From the NCBI GenBank assembly GCA_900471925.1, contig UCGV01000019.1, positions 62,001 to 126,000 of the forward strand: a stretch of DNA of 64,000 nucleotides. The letters are read 5' to 3'. A model generated the notes under the pieces. The model ran no database searches. It was given only the letters and a program-made list of their open reading frames with translations, and was not told the origin of the DNA. The translations under genes and the position numbers were made by a program. This stretch comes from Hyphomicrobiales bacterium (GTDB lineage Bacteria; Pseudomonadota; Alphaproteobacteria; Rhizobiales; Rhizobiaceae). Positions 9,232 to 18,022 of this stretch are shown piece by piece; position 1 is the stretch's first letter, and each line of letters begins with the position of its first letter.

Positions 9232-9401
9232 CGTGAAATCGCCCGTCTAAACAATGTTTGAGGTTCGACATTCCGGAAACGGCCGGATCGTGCTGAGCGG
9301 CTTCATGCCTATCGTTCCTGTTGGCGGGGACCGATTCATCACGGGCAAAAGGAAGTCGGGAAGCTGCCGCAGCATGACCTCTCGACGACGGGAGTATTTA
9401 T

Positions 9402-9417
9402 AGTACCTAAAAGTACT
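9402..9417. promoter_or_regulatory. Dyad AGTAC-N6-GTACT upstream of flagellin (candidate flagellar activator site)
   Basis: Arms AGTAC (9402-9406) and GTACT (9413-9417) separated by CTAAAA, embedded in AT-rich sequence, 171 bases before the flagellin start. Two related dyads with the same six-base spacer (AGAAC-N6-GTTCT) are in the DUF1217/flgE intergenic region. Reading it as a binding site for a flagellar regulator such as Rem is inference. Confidence 0.45.
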
Positions 9418-9453
9418 TTAATTATTAACGAGCCGGACCGGCGGGCGAGAGCG

Positions 9454-9469
9454 CGTGAAAAATTTCACG
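9454..9469. promoter_or_regulatory. Palindrome CGTGAAA-AA-TTTCACG
   Basis: Perfect seven-base arms around a two-base centre, about 220 bases upstream of flagellin. A looser version (CGCGAAA-AAAA-TTTCACG, 12458-12475) lies upstream of flgE. Possible operator; nothing else supports it. The rest of the gene-free stretch 9232-9693 holds the flagellin upstream region and, at its far end, the terminator of the next operon; I see no gene in it. Confidence 0.3.
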
Positions 9470-9591
9470 GAATTGATCCTTTTCGGGAGGGCGACGAATC
9501 GGGCGAGGAGCGTGTCGGAGGTCCCGCGGCGGCGTTGGAGCCGTCTCCGGGAGCAGTTTGCCCCGAGGATGTTCGCAAATCACCGCACAGC

Positions 9592-9618
9592 AAAAAGGGG
9601 GCGATTGGTTCGCCCCCT
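9592..9618 (-). terminator. Rho-independent terminator of the DUF1217 operon
   Basis: Stem AGGGGGCGA / TCGCCCCCT (9596-9604 and 9610-9618), loop TTGGT. On the minus strand it is followed by TTTTTG. It lies about 75 bases after the stop of the 101-aa gene at 9694-9999. Confidence 0.8.
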
Positions 9619-9693
9619 GTCATTTCAAACTGCAGAGATGGTGTTGGTGCCCAGACAGACCCGGCGGGTCGACAGGGCAGGGAGTTCGTCAGG

Positions 9694-9999
9694 CTACGAA
9701 TGCAGCCGGAGATACGGCTTGATTGCACCGATTGCTTCGACCCAGATATCGAAAGCCGAGTGCGCGAGCAGATTTGCGGCAATCCGATCGCAGAACTTTT
9801 CGATCTCCGGAGGGATATCCTCGACTGCGGCGCCGCTCAGGTCAAAGACGCCGCGGCGCGGCCATGCGCGTGTTTGTGCCGGATAACGGGGTTCGCCGAC
9901 GAAGGGCAGCATGTCGATCAGCGAGCATGCCAGCTTATAGGCCATCTCTTCCTGGCATTCGATGACAGGAAGGTAGTCGTGAGAAAACATCGCATCCAT
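9694..9999 (-). CDS. Hypothetical protein, 101 aa, in operon with the DUF1217 flagellar-type gene
   Basis: Not recognised. The protein is soluble and mixed helix/loop, with one Trp-Pro-Arg-Arg-Gly turn near the middle and the C-terminal segment IWVEAIGAIKPYLRLHS. The start ATG (9999) lies five bases after the stop of the DUF1217 gene, so translation is probably coupled; an in-frame ATG three codons later (9990) is an alternative. A strong terminator follows, so the pair forms a two-gene unit. Its position suggests a helper for the flagellar module, perhaps a small chaperone-like protein, but this is inference from location only. A plus-strand open frame over the same bases looks like a shadow. 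Confidence 0.65.
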   Translation of the reverse strand: MDAMFSHDYLPVIECQEEMAYKLACSLIDMLPFVGEPRYPAQTRAWPRRGVFDLSGAAVEDIPPEIEKFCDRIAANLLAHSAFDIWVEAIGAIKPYLRLHS

Positions 10000-10004
10000 G
10001 GTCT

Positions 10005-12197
10005 TCAGGCCGTCTTCAGCTGTGCAACGGCGAGAAGCGTATCGGCGCTGATGCCACCGGAAAACGAATTGCTGAGGATCGATAGCGACGGGGACGTGCC
10101 TTGCGTGTTGTTCTTGACGTCGTACATGGCGGTGAAGCGCTTGATGAGTGAGTTCACCTTGTCAGGGTTCTGAAGATCCTGGAGGTTGATATATTTCTTG
10201 ACCATGTCCGCCTGCTTGTCGACGTCCATGCTGGAAACGTAGCTCGACAGGTTGAAGGTCGTGGTGAAGAACTGCATCAGCGCGGAATCGCCAAGGATAT
10301 CGTAGGCATTGGAGATCGTCGGCGCCTCACGCTGGAAATAAAGCGCCAGCCGGACGCCGGTATTGTTGTCGCCCTGATCGTTCTCAAGCGTCTGACGCAG
10401 ATAGTCGTTGACCGTTTCGAGGACATCGCCACGCTGCTGGACCGAGCCCGTCGGATCCGTCGAGATGTTGCCTTTGGCGTCGAAATTGAACGATGCGACG
10501 ATTTCGGCAAAACGCTTGTCGGATTGCTGATTGACGAAGCTCTTCTTGTCGTCGAGATCGGAAGAGAACATCTTCTTCAAGTCAGCCGAACTGACACTTT
10601 TGGGATCGATGCCCTTGGCCCCAAGGACGAAGTTCACGAGCCGGCTATTCGAAAGAAGATCGGAAACCGTCTTGATGCTTCCCATCTGATCGCGGAAATA
10701 AGTGGCTTCCGTGTCCGCGGCCTTGCCGGCGTCAGTCTGCGCTTTTCCGGTCAGATAACGCATCTTGTTCTGTTTGTATTCGGCAGCGAAATCATCGATC
10801 ACCGATTCCGACATGGCCTGCAGCGGCACGCTCACCTTGCCGTCCTTGTCGAAATTGAAGGCCTCGCGGAATGCGACGAAGCGATCGTCTTTCAGGCCGT
10901 TCACATAGCTCCTGGGATCGTCGGGATCGCTGGAGAGAACGCTGCGCACCTCGGTTTTCGAGACGCTCGCCGGGTCGATGCCGAAAGAGCGAAGCGCCAC
11001 TTCCCAGAGTTCCGGCTCATCGTCATTGGTGCTGTCGCTGTCGGTCGTGTTGGACTTCAGGAAATCGTTGATCGAGGTGACGGACGCCATGCGCGTCTTG
11101 TAATTGTCGATCGCATCGTCCGTGCTGAAATTGGCGATGGCCGTCTGATAGTTCTGGGAGAAGCTTGCCGATGTGGCCGTCGTCTGATCGGCTGTCTGGG
11201 CGCTGACGCCGCTTGAAAGGCTACCGTCCTCATTGAAATTGAACGCATCATGCAGGCTGCCTAGGCCGATCGCATTGGCAACGTCGGCGTTTTTCAGTGC
11301 TGCAGAAATGTAGTTGTCCGGGTCATCCTCGGAAATGCCGTAGGCGGTGCGAATGTAAGAAACCAGTTTGGAATCCTGCATCAGATCATCGACGGAGGAG
11401 ACATTGGCAATCGCTGCGGAATAATAGCTCGAATAGGCCGAACCAGTCTGGCTGGAGGCAAAAGTTGCGGATGAGACGGCATAGCCGTTCGTCACCACAG
11501 AAATCTGATCTGTAGACTGCGCGTTGCCGGCCGCAACATTGCCGTCGGTATCGAAATTGAACGACTTGGCGAGGTTGAGGTAGGTGGGGTCGCCGAGCTG
11601 ATTGACAAAGCTGTTCGGATCGCTGAGGTCGCTCGTCAATACGTCGTGGAGAAAGCTCGTCGATGTATAGTCGGTGCTGAGGCCGAAGGAGGTCAGCACA
11701 TAATTCTTCAGCCGTGTATTGCCGAGAAGATCATCGACGGAAGTGACATCAGCCATTGCGCCCTGGTAATAAGTGGTCTCGGCGCTGATATTGTCCTGCT
11801 CGTCATCGAAGGAAGCCTGATAGGCATCCAGAAGGTTTGTCTCCTGGGCAGTCGACTGCGCTTCTTTCGTTTCGCCCGAAAATTTAAATGCCGCCGCAAA
11901 GTCGGCATAGCGGCTATCGCTGAGTTTGTTGGCGAAGCTCGAAGAGTCGGACAGATCACTTTGCAGTACCTTCTTCATGAAAGCCTTGGCATACGTCATG
12001 TCCTCGAGGCCGTAAGCCTTCATCGCGTAGGAGTAGAGCCGATAGTCCCCCATGAACTCATCGACCGAGGTAATCTTGTTGATGTTGTCCTTGTAATATT
12101 GGGTGTCGCTGGCGACCGTGGCCTTGGATGCGACGGCGCTCAAGCTGGCGTTCATATCGCGCGCGACGGTCAGATAGCTGACATAGGTCGAAACCAT
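10005..12197 (-). CDS. DUF1217 repeat protein associated with flagellar genes
   Basis: 730 aa made of about six tandem copies of a DUF1217-like unit, at roughly 35-106, 143-216, 258-322, 366-450, 500-573 and 619-693. Each has a YY/YF...SVDDLL-like helix, then a hydrophobic YAMKAYGL/YVLTSFGL helix, a DLSDPxSFVN-like turn and usually a closing FNFDxxGN motif. Such proteins occur beside flagellar genes in alphaproteobacteria, but their role is unknown. There is no signal peptide or membrane span and no Cys; N-terminal helices resemble exported axial proteins, so export through the flagellum is possible. The start ATG 12197 has AGGGAAG upstream; the longer open frame from 12299 has no good site. 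Divergent from flgE. Confidence 0.85.
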   Translation of the reverse strand: MVSTYVSYLTVARDMNASLSAVASKATVASDTQYYKDNINKITSVDEFMGDYRLYSYAMKAYGLEDMTYAKAFMKKVLQSDLSDSSSFANKLSDSRYADFAAAFKFSGETKEAQSTAQETNLLDAYQASFDDEQDNISAETTYYQGAMADVTSVDDLLGNTRLKNYVLTSFGLSTDYTSTSFLHDVLTSDLSDPNSFVNQLGDPTYLNLAKSFNFDTDGNVAAGNAQSTDQISVVTNGYAVSSATFASSQTGSAYSSYYSAAIANVSSVDDLMQDSKLVSYIRTAYGISEDDPDNYISAALKNADVANAIGLGSLHDAFNFNEDGSLSSGVSAQTADQTTATSASFSQNYQTAIANFSTDDAIDNYKTRMASVTSINDFLKSNTTDSDSTNDDEPELWEVALRSFGIDPASVSKTEVRSVLSSDPDDPRSYVNGLKDDRFVAFREAFNFDKDGKVSVPLQAMSESVIDDFAAEYKQNKMRYLTGKAQTDAGKAADTEATYFRDQMGSIKTVSDLLSNSRLVNFVLGAKGIDPKSVSSADLKKMFSSDLDDKKSFVNQQSDKRFAEIVASFNFDAKGNISTDPTGSVQQRGDVLETVNDYLRQTLENDQGDNNTGVRLALYFQREAPTISNAYDILGDSALMQFFTTTFNLSSYVSSMDVDKQADMVKKYINLQDLQNPDKVNSLIKRFTAMYDVKNNTQGTSPSLSILSNSFSGGISADTLLAVAQLKTA

Positions 12198-12349
12198 TCT
12201 AGCTTCCCTTTTGGACGCAGATAGCCGGTTCGAAAACGACCATAAGATCGGTTCGATCGCACCTATCGAGCAAAGTTCAACACGTTTCGGGGACGCCAAT
12301 CATGGCGGATTCAGCGCGTCTAACAGCGACGCTCGTTCACCATATTTTG

Positions 12350-12365
12350 AGAACTAATAAGTTCT
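12350..12365. promoter_or_regulatory. Dyad AGAAC-N6-GTTCT, copy 1
   Basis: Arms 12350-12354 and 12361-12365, spacer TAATAA, followed by ATAAATTAATTTCA. It lies 153 bases upstream of the DUF1217 start, close to the distance of the related dyad from flagellin (171). Confidence 0.45.
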
Positions 12366-12517
12366 ATAAATTAATTTCAGGTTAACGCAAGCTCGAAAAC
12401 TGTCTCGATCCTGGTTCGGAGAGGGGCGTGGCGAGGCTTTTGAGTTGGGATCGTTAACGCGAAAAAAATTTCACGATCGCAATTTTTCATATTGAGCGAA
12501 GCGCGAATCCGATTTAG

Positions 12518-12533
12518 AGAACTAATGGGTTCT
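12518..12533. promoter_or_regulatory. Dyad AGAAC-N6-GTTCT, copy 2
   Basis: Arms 12518-12522 and 12529-12533, spacer TAATGG, followed by GTAAATTGCATTTCA. Same orientation as copy 1 judged by the TAAATT flank, and 168 bases from it centre to centre. It is 396 bases before the flgE start, so it may serve the DUF1217 promoter, the flgE promoter, or both. Confidence 0.45.
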
Positions 12534-12928
12534 GTAAATTGCATTTCAAACTGCCCTCGATTGCCGGGCAGATCTTGGTGAAGCCATGGCCCTAGTAGCC
12601 GGACCGAATGGTTCGCATTGCGCGAACTCTCGGCAAACCTGATCATGACCGATCAACCCACGTAAATCTGTTTCGGACGAAAAGACAAGGATCACGATCT
12701 CTGCCGCGACCTGTTTGGACGCGGCATCCGAACGTGTGACTTTATCGATCTTTCCGATGTCACGATCGGGCCGGATGACCCGACGAACCCTTTGACGGGA
12801 TGATCGCGCACGTCAGTCGGCATGGCACCCAGCACAGGTTGGCCTGCGGCCATTTGTGCGCATGTATGCAACTGCAGAATGCAATAAATGTGAATTAACT
12901 ACCTTAAGAAGCAAACAGGGACGCAAAG

Positions 12929-14227
12929 ATGAGCATTTTCGGCAGCATGAAAACGGCAGTTTCGGGCATGAATGCACAGGCCAATCGCCTGAGTACCGTC
13001 TCCGACAACATCGCCAATGTGAACACGGTGGGCTACAAGGCGGTTTCGACGAGCTTTTCCTCGCTCGTGCTTCCTTCCTCATCCGGCAATTACAATTCCG
13101 GCGGCGTGCAGACGACCGTCAGGCAGGCTGTTTCGCAACAGGGTGATATTTCCTACACCACGTCGGATTACGACCTGGCGATTTCAGGTGATGGCTTCTT
13201 CATCGTCCAGGGCGCGGATGGCACCCCGGTCCTGACCCGGGCCGGCGATTTCACGGTCAACGACGATGGCAATCTCGTCAATTCCGCCGGCTTTACCCTG
13301 ATGGGCTATTCGTACAATTCCGGTTCACCGGCAGTCGTCGTGAACGGTTTCGACGGGCTGGTACCCGTCAATGTCAATCAGTCCGGCTTGACCGCCATTG
13401 CTTCGACCAGCGGCTCCTTCAGCGGCAACCTGGATTCCAATGCCGAAGTCGTAACCGACCCGGCGACCTTGCCGAGTGCGAACGGCGCCTCCGCCAGTGT
13501 CACGGCCGATACCAAGAAGATGTCGCTCGTCGGCTACGACAACCTGGGTGGCACTGTCCAATATGACTTCTACTACACAAAGACCGGCGAGACGACCGAT
13601 GCCAGCGGCGCAATCACGGGATCGACGTGGCAGGTCGCGGTTTATCGCAATGCCGATGCAGCGAGCACCGGTACGTCATCCTTTCCCTATACCTCGGATG
13701 CAGTCAGTGTCGCCTCGCTATCCTTCGATGCGAAGGGAAATCTGACCTCTCAGGCCAATACCGATATCGTTGACCCCAAGACCGGCCAGACGATCAAGAT
13801 GGACTATTCGGGCTTCGACCAGCTCGCTTCGGATTTTGCCGCCTCCGGCTCGGCGAACGGACAGGCCGCAAGTACGGTCAGCGGTGTGAAGATTGCCGCC
13901 GACGGCGTTGTTTCGGCAAGTTATTCCAACGGCACGACAAAGCCGCTCTATCAGATCCCGCTGGCAACCGTCGCAAGCCCCGACAAGCTGACCTTGGACT
14001 CCGGCAATGTCTACAGCGCCAACGGACAGTCCGGCGTCACCGTAACAGGCTTTCCGCAGGCCAACGGTCTCGGCTCGATCCAGTCAGGCGCGCTCGAGAG
14101 CTCGAATGTCGATCTTGCCGGCGAACTGACCGAAATGATCGAGGCGCAACGCAGCTACACGGCCAATTCCAAGGTGTTCCAGACCGGTTCGGACATCATG
14201 GATATCCTCGTAAACCTGAAGCGATAG
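12929..14227 (+). CDS. flgE: Flagellar hook protein FlgE
   Basis: Hook subunit, 432 aa. The N-terminal axial-protein signature is clear (MKTAVSGMNAQANRLSTVSD followed by NIANVNTVGYKA), as is the FlgE/F/G core (ISGDGFFIVQ, TRAGDFTVNDDGNLVN) and the C-terminal bundle (VDLAGELTEMIEAQRSYTANSKVFQ ending DILVNLKR). The middle, rich in Ser/Thr/Gly, matches the variable hook domain. The start ATG follows GGGACG about six bases upstream. First gene of flgE-flgK-flgL, with 11 bases to flgK. Unusual context: no flgD, fliK, flaF, flbT or basal-body genes nearby, so the hook cap and length-control functions must be supplied from elsewhere in the genome. Confidence 0.97.
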   Translation: MSIFGSMKTAVSGMNAQANRLSTVSDNIANVNTVGYKAVSTSFSSLVLPSSSGNYNSGGVQTTVRQAVSQQGDISYTTSDYDLAISGDGFFIVQGADGTPVLTRAGDFTVNDDGNLVNSAGFTLMGYSYNSGSPAVVVNGFDGLVPVNVNQSGLTAIASTSGSFSGNLDSNAEVVTDPATLPSANGASASVTADTKKMSLVGYDNLGGTVQYDFYYTKTGETTDASGAITGSTWQVAVYRNADAASTGTSSFPYTSDAVSVASLSFDAKGNLTSQANTDIVDPKTGQTIKMDYSGFDQLASDFAASGSANGQAASTVSGVKIAADGVVSASYSNGTTKPLYQIPLATVASPDKLTLDSGNVYSANGQSGVTVTGFPQANGLGSIQSGALESSNVDLAGELTEMIEAQRSYTANSKVFQTGSDIMDILVNLKR

Positions 14228-14238
14228 GGGACGGGCTG

Positions 14239-15708
14239 GTGTCGATTTCCTCAGCGCTCAACACGGTCCAGAGCATCTTCAATACGACGGGCTACCAAAG
14301 CAGCGTCGTCTCGACGAACATCGCCAATTCCGGCAACGCCGATTATGTCAGGCGCGAGGCATCCGTCACCTCAACGCTCGCAGGCGCTCAGATCGTCAAG
14401 GTCAGCCGAGCGCAGGAAGATGCGCTGTTTACGCAATATCTGCAGTCAAGTTCGCAGGACAGCGCGCAGCAGACCCTGCTTTCCGGATTGGAAAATCTGA
14501 AGTCGATCCTCGGCGGCAATGACTATGAAACGTCGCCGAGCACCTACCTCTCAGCCTTCCAGACGGCACTTCAGACCTTCGCCGCCTCCCCAAGTGATAC
14601 GACCGCCGGGCAGGCGGCGGTCACGGCGGCGCAGGATCTCACCAACAGCCTGAACACTGCAAGCGATGCGGTCCAGTCGGCGCGGGAGGACGCCGACGCG
14701 ACAATCGCCACGCAGGTGGGCACGCTCAATACGCTGCTGTCGCAGTTCCAGACTGCCAACAACGCGGTCAAGCTCGCGACGGCGACCGGCGCCGACAGTT
14801 CCGCAGCACTTGACGACCGGGAAAAGATCCTCAAGCAGATCTCCTCGATCGTCGGTGTTTCGACCAGCATCCGCAGCAATAACGATATGGTCATATCGAC
14901 CGCGGATGGCACGACGCTGTTCGAGACCGTGCCGCGAACCGTCAGCTTCAAGGCGACCGGCACCTATGTCGCAGGCACGGAAGGCAACTCCGTCTATATC
15001 GATGGCGTAGCAGTCTCGTCCGGCGAGGGCTCCACGACCACGGCCAAGGGCAGCCTGCAGGCACTGCTCCAGATCCGCGACGAGGTGGCGCCGACCTTTC
15101 AGTCGCAACTCGACGAGATCGCCAAGGGGCTTGTGCAGAGTTTTTCGGAGACGGGCGGCGCCTCCACGCAGCCAGGGCTGTTCACCTGGACGACGGCAGC
15201 GGGTGCTAACGGCGGCACACCCGCTGATCCGTCGGGCGTGATCGACGGTATCGCCGCAACGATCACGGTTGATCCGGCAGTCATTGCCGGGTCCGGCGGC
15301 GATCCGATGAAGCTGCGTGATGGCAGTATCAGCGGCGTGACCAATCTCAATCCCGCCGGCAATAGCGGCTTTGCCGATAATCTGAATGCGCTCTACAGCG
15401 GCCTGAGCACGACGCGAGACTTCTCGGCCGATGCCGGGATCAATCAGACAGCCAGCCTTGTCGGCTATGCCGGCGCCTCCATCGGCTGGCTGGAGCAATA
15501 TCGAAGCGATGCTTCGACCACGTCGGAAAATACGTCTGCGGCATTCTCCCGCTCAGGAGAGGCCTATTCCAATGAAACCGGCGTGAACCTGGACGAGGAG
15601 CTGACGAAGCTTCTCGATATCGAACAATCCTATAAGGCCGGGACGAAGCTCCTGAACGCCATCGAAGAGATGCTTCAGTCCCTGCTCGACGTTGCGGGGA
15701 CCCCATGA
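14239..15708 (+). CDS. flgK: Hook-filament junction protein FlgK (HAP1)
   Basis: 489 aa. It starts with GTG. The N-terminal axial helix SSALNTVQSIFNTTGYQSSV with NIANSGNADYVRR, the long coiled stretch QTLLSGLENLKSILGG, the FlgK-type LDDREKILKQISSIVGVS segment and the C-terminal GVNLDEELTKLLDIEQSYKAGTKLLNAIEEML motif are all present. It forms the first junction ring between hook and filament. The stop overlaps the flgL start (ATGA), so the two are translationally coupled. The length is close to the rhizobial norm. Confidence 0.96.
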   Translation: MSISSALNTVQSIFNTTGYQSSVVSTNIANSGNADYVRREASVTSTLAGAQIVKVSRAQEDALFTQYLQSSSQDSAQQTLLSGLENLKSILGGNDYETSPSTYLSAFQTALQTFAASPSDTTAGQAAVTAAQDLTNSLNTASDAVQSAREDADATIATQVGTLNTLLSQFQTANNAVKLATATGADSSAALDDREKILKQISSIVGVSTSIRSNNDMVISTADGTTLFETVPRTVSFKATGTYVAGTEGNSVYIDGVAVSSGEGSTTTAKGSLQALLQIRDEVAPTFQSQLDEIAKGLVQSFSETGGASTQPGLFTWTTAAGANGGTPADPSGVIDGIAATITVDPAVIAGSGGDPMKLRDGSISGVTNLNPAGNSGFADNLNALYSGLSTTRDFSADAGINQTASLVGYAGASIGWLEQYRSDASTTSENTSAAFSRSGEAYSNETGVNLDEELTKLLDIEQSYKAGTKLLNAIEEMLQSLLDVAGTP

Positions 15709-16751
15709 AAACCTCTTTCACCTCTACAAGCGCCATACAGAACATCCTTCGCCAGACCATCGGTCAGTCGCAGAAGCTCTTGAGCAGTTCCTCGACGGAA
15801 GCGGCGACGGGAACCTATGCCGATCTCGGTGTGTCGCTCGGTTCTGGCGTCGCCAAGACGATCAGCATGTCCTCGGTCATCGACCAGGCCGCGTCGTTCA
15901 AGAACAGCAACGCGCTCGTCTCCTTGAGGCTGGATTCGTCGCAATCCTCGCTTTCGACCATGCAGACCGCGGCGGATTCGCTCGTCTCCAACCTCACGGC
16001 TCTGCTTGGTAACCAGGATGAATCGGCGCTCGCCGTAGCACAGCAATCGGCAGGCGATGCACTGTCGCAGATGGTGTCGGCCAGCAACACGGTGGTCAAC
16101 GGCGAATACCTGTTCGCAGGCATCAACCTGTCTTCCAAGCCGCTGACGGATCAATCAGCAGCCGTATCGAGCCAGATCGACGACGCCTTGCAGACCTACG
16201 CCGACGGGCTCGGCAAGCCGATCGGCGATCTCACCGGCGATGAGGTTTCAAGCTTCATCGCCAGCACCGTGGAGCCGATGTTTTCCGAAGCGGCATGGAC
16301 CGATCCGACAAGCGGCTGGTCCAGTGCTTCGAGCACAAACATGAGCAGCCGGATCAACATGTCGGAGGTCGTACAGTCGTCGACGAATGCAAACTCTCAG
16401 GGCATGCGCTATCTGGCGCTCGCGTCCGTTCTCGTCGGCACTCTCTCGGCGCAGAACCTGAATTCGGACGCGCAGCGCGCGGTGACTTCGGCGGCGATCA
16501 ACTATGCGTCAGGGGCTTCATCCAATCTGGTCAGTCAGCAAAGCCAGCTCGGCCTTTCACAGGAGCGTGTGGAAAAGGCCAACGATGCTCTCGATGCCCA
16601 GACAACGATCCTGCAGAACAAGCTTGTCGATCTCGAAGGCGTCGATACCTATGAGGCGTCCACCCGGGTCCAGTCCCTGGAGACGCAACTGGAGACAGCC
16701 TATACGCTGGTCAACAAGCTGCAGAGCCTCAGTCTCGTAAATTATCTCTGA
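15705..16751 (+). CDS. flgL: Hook-filament junction protein FlgL (HAP3)
   Basis: 348 aa. The flagellin-like N-terminus carries a LSSSSTEAATGTYADLGVSLG segment equivalent to the RI.SA.DD part of flagellins, and the C-terminus has ERVEKANDALDAQTTILQNKLVDLEGVDTYEAS, the usual FlgL ending that pairs with flagellin. It sits between FlgK and the filament. Last gene of the operon; there is no flaF/flbT downstream, which usually follow flgL in rhizobial flagellar clusters. The next gene (TetR) is convergent, about 70 bases away, with no clear terminator between. Confidence 0.95.
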   Translation: MKTSFTSTSAIQNILRQTIGQSQKLLSSSSTEAATGTYADLGVSLGSGVAKTISMSSVIDQAASFKNSNALVSLRLDSSQSSLSTMQTAADSLVSNLTALLGNQDESALAVAQQSAGDALSQMVSASNTVVNGEYLFAGINLSSKPLTDQSAAVSSQIDDALQTYADGLGKPIGDLTGDEVSSFIASTVEPMFSEAAWTDPTSGWSSASSTNMSSRINMSEVVQSSTNANSQGMRYLALASVLVGTLSAQNLNSDAQRAVTSAAINYASGASSNLVSQQSQLGLSQERVEKANDALDAQTTILQNKLVDLEGVDTYEASTRVQSLETQLETAYTLVNKLQSLSLVNYL

Positions 16752-16824
16752 CGAGAGGTGCGGCAATCTGCTGTGAGAAAGGCTCGCTTTGTCATGCCCG
16801 GCGAGCTGTTCTCTTGAACTTCGG

Positions 16825-17472
16825 TCAATCAGCCTCGACGCCCTTGCAAAAGATCGCGATGCAGCGTCGCAAGTGTTCGAGGCGCATCGTTCGGTCGGGC
16901 CATGCATTGACGCGGCCTTCCGGCGGTCCCATGCCGCCGAAGACCATGTCCATCAGCATTCGTGCACCGCTTGCGGCATCGTCCAGCTTGAGCCGGCCCT
17001 CGGCCCGTCGCTCCGCGAGCCAGTCGGCGAGAAGCTGGCGGGCGCCAAGCAGGCCCTCCTTGTTGAGGATCTCGATCAGTTCGGGAAATTGCGGGGCCTC
17101 GCGAAAGATCAGTTGAAGCAGGCCTGCCCGCTCCATGTCCTTGTCTTCCTCCAAATCGATCATGAAGATCTGTTCGAGGGAGCGGGAGACCGGGACGTGC
17201 TCGGGCGCACGTGGCAGATCGAGCATCATGCGTCTGTGGTCGCGAACGACGGCGGCAAAGAGGTCTTCCTTGCTTTCGAATATGCGATAGAGCGTCTGCT
17301 TGGAAACCCCCGCTTCGGCGGCAACGATTGCGGTAGTGCTGGCGGCATAGCCGTGTTTGACAAAAATCCTGCCGGCATTTGCCACGATATGGGAACGCTT
17401 TTCGTCGTCGCTGGAAGCTTTCGGCCGGCCACGCCTGCGTTGGATTTCTTCGCCGCTGTCAGTCGCCGCCAT
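16825..17472 (-). CDS. TetR/AcrR family transcriptional regulator
   Basis: 215 aa. Basic N-terminal tail (RRRGRPKASSDDEKRS), then the TetR helix-turn-helix (IFVKHGYAASTTAIVAAEAGVSKQTLYRIFESKEDLFAAVV, residues about 35-78). The C-terminal ligand domain is of the AcrR-like type with a final FCKGVEAD. The regulated target is not obvious: the divergent side (17473-18022) leads to the DUF6502/DUF5666 pair, whose promoter could be the target. No recognisable operator was found. Confidence 0.93.
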   Translation of the reverse strand: MAATDSGEEIQRRRGRPKASSDDEKRSHIVANAGRIFVKHGYAASTTAIVAAEAGVSKQTLYRIFESKEDLFAAVVRDHRRMMLDLPRAPEHVPVSRSLEQIFMIDLEEDKDMERAGLLQLIFREAPQFPELIEILNKEGLLGARQLLADWLAERRAEGRLKLDDAASGARMLMDMVFGGMGPPEGRVNAWPDRTMRLEHLRRCIAIFCKGVEAD

Positions 17473-18022
17473 TCACATTCGATCCCTTATCCAAGCTGCT
17501 GATGACACTGGCCAAAATGAGTGCCGATGCGATGTGCTACCATGTCCCCCAACCGGGAATAATCCCTCTGCCGACCAAAAAGCAACCGTGATCGGCGACA
17601 GACTCACCCGCCGTGGGCAACGCTATCCGAGATGACGGTCATTCGAACGGCAATTCGGTACGCTAGAGCACCACGCGGGATCGCATCTCAAGGTTTTCCA
17701 CAAGTTCGCTGACCGGCCTTACCGCCTGCAACGGCGCGAGCCGGGCGGAGAACGTGATCGGTGGCCGAGCCTGAGAGGTTATGGCGCCACATTGGTAGGA
17801 GAGGCTAAGATGTTGTTCGGATGGATCAAAAGGCCTCTCGGCCTCATTCCGTCGAAAATTGTGCCGCAGCCGCGCGTTGCAGGCTGACAGGCGGCGCAAG
17901 CGCAGGGGCAAGCGCACTGCGCGCCGGCGCCGCGTTGCGGGGCCTCAGGCTTTCGCCTAGGCAATACGAAAGGGCGATGCGGTCAAAACCTCGTCCACCC
18001 CTGGCAAACGCCAATAATCCAG
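17473..18022. other. 550-base intergenic region between TetR and DUF6502 gene, with a possible 25-codon ORF
   Basis: No convincing gene. One short frame at 17810-17887 (plus) has GGAGAGG about seven bases before its ATG and would encode a basic 25-residue peptide starting MLFGWIKRPLGLIPSK; this could be a leader peptide or chance. The region should contain the TetR and DUF6502 promoters. Confidence 0.4.

Larger units (their letters stand above)
12198..12928. other. 731-base divergent control region between DUF1217 gene and flgE
   Basis: I see no convincing gene here. The region is AT-rich between about 12340 and 12540 and carries two dyads AGAAC-N6-GTTCT (12350-12365 and 12518-12533), each followed by a TAAATT-containing stretch, plus a TTTCACG half-palindrome near 12469-12475. 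It must contain the promoters of both the minus-strand DUF1217 operon and the plus-strand flgEKL operon. Confidence 0.7.

Noticed and set aside
9535..10173. Plus-strand 212-codon frame overlapping the flagellin/DUF1217 spacer
   Set aside because: It runs antisense to the 101-aa gene and the DUF1217 3' end and lacks a ribosome binding site; the minus-strand genes have better starts and a terminator.
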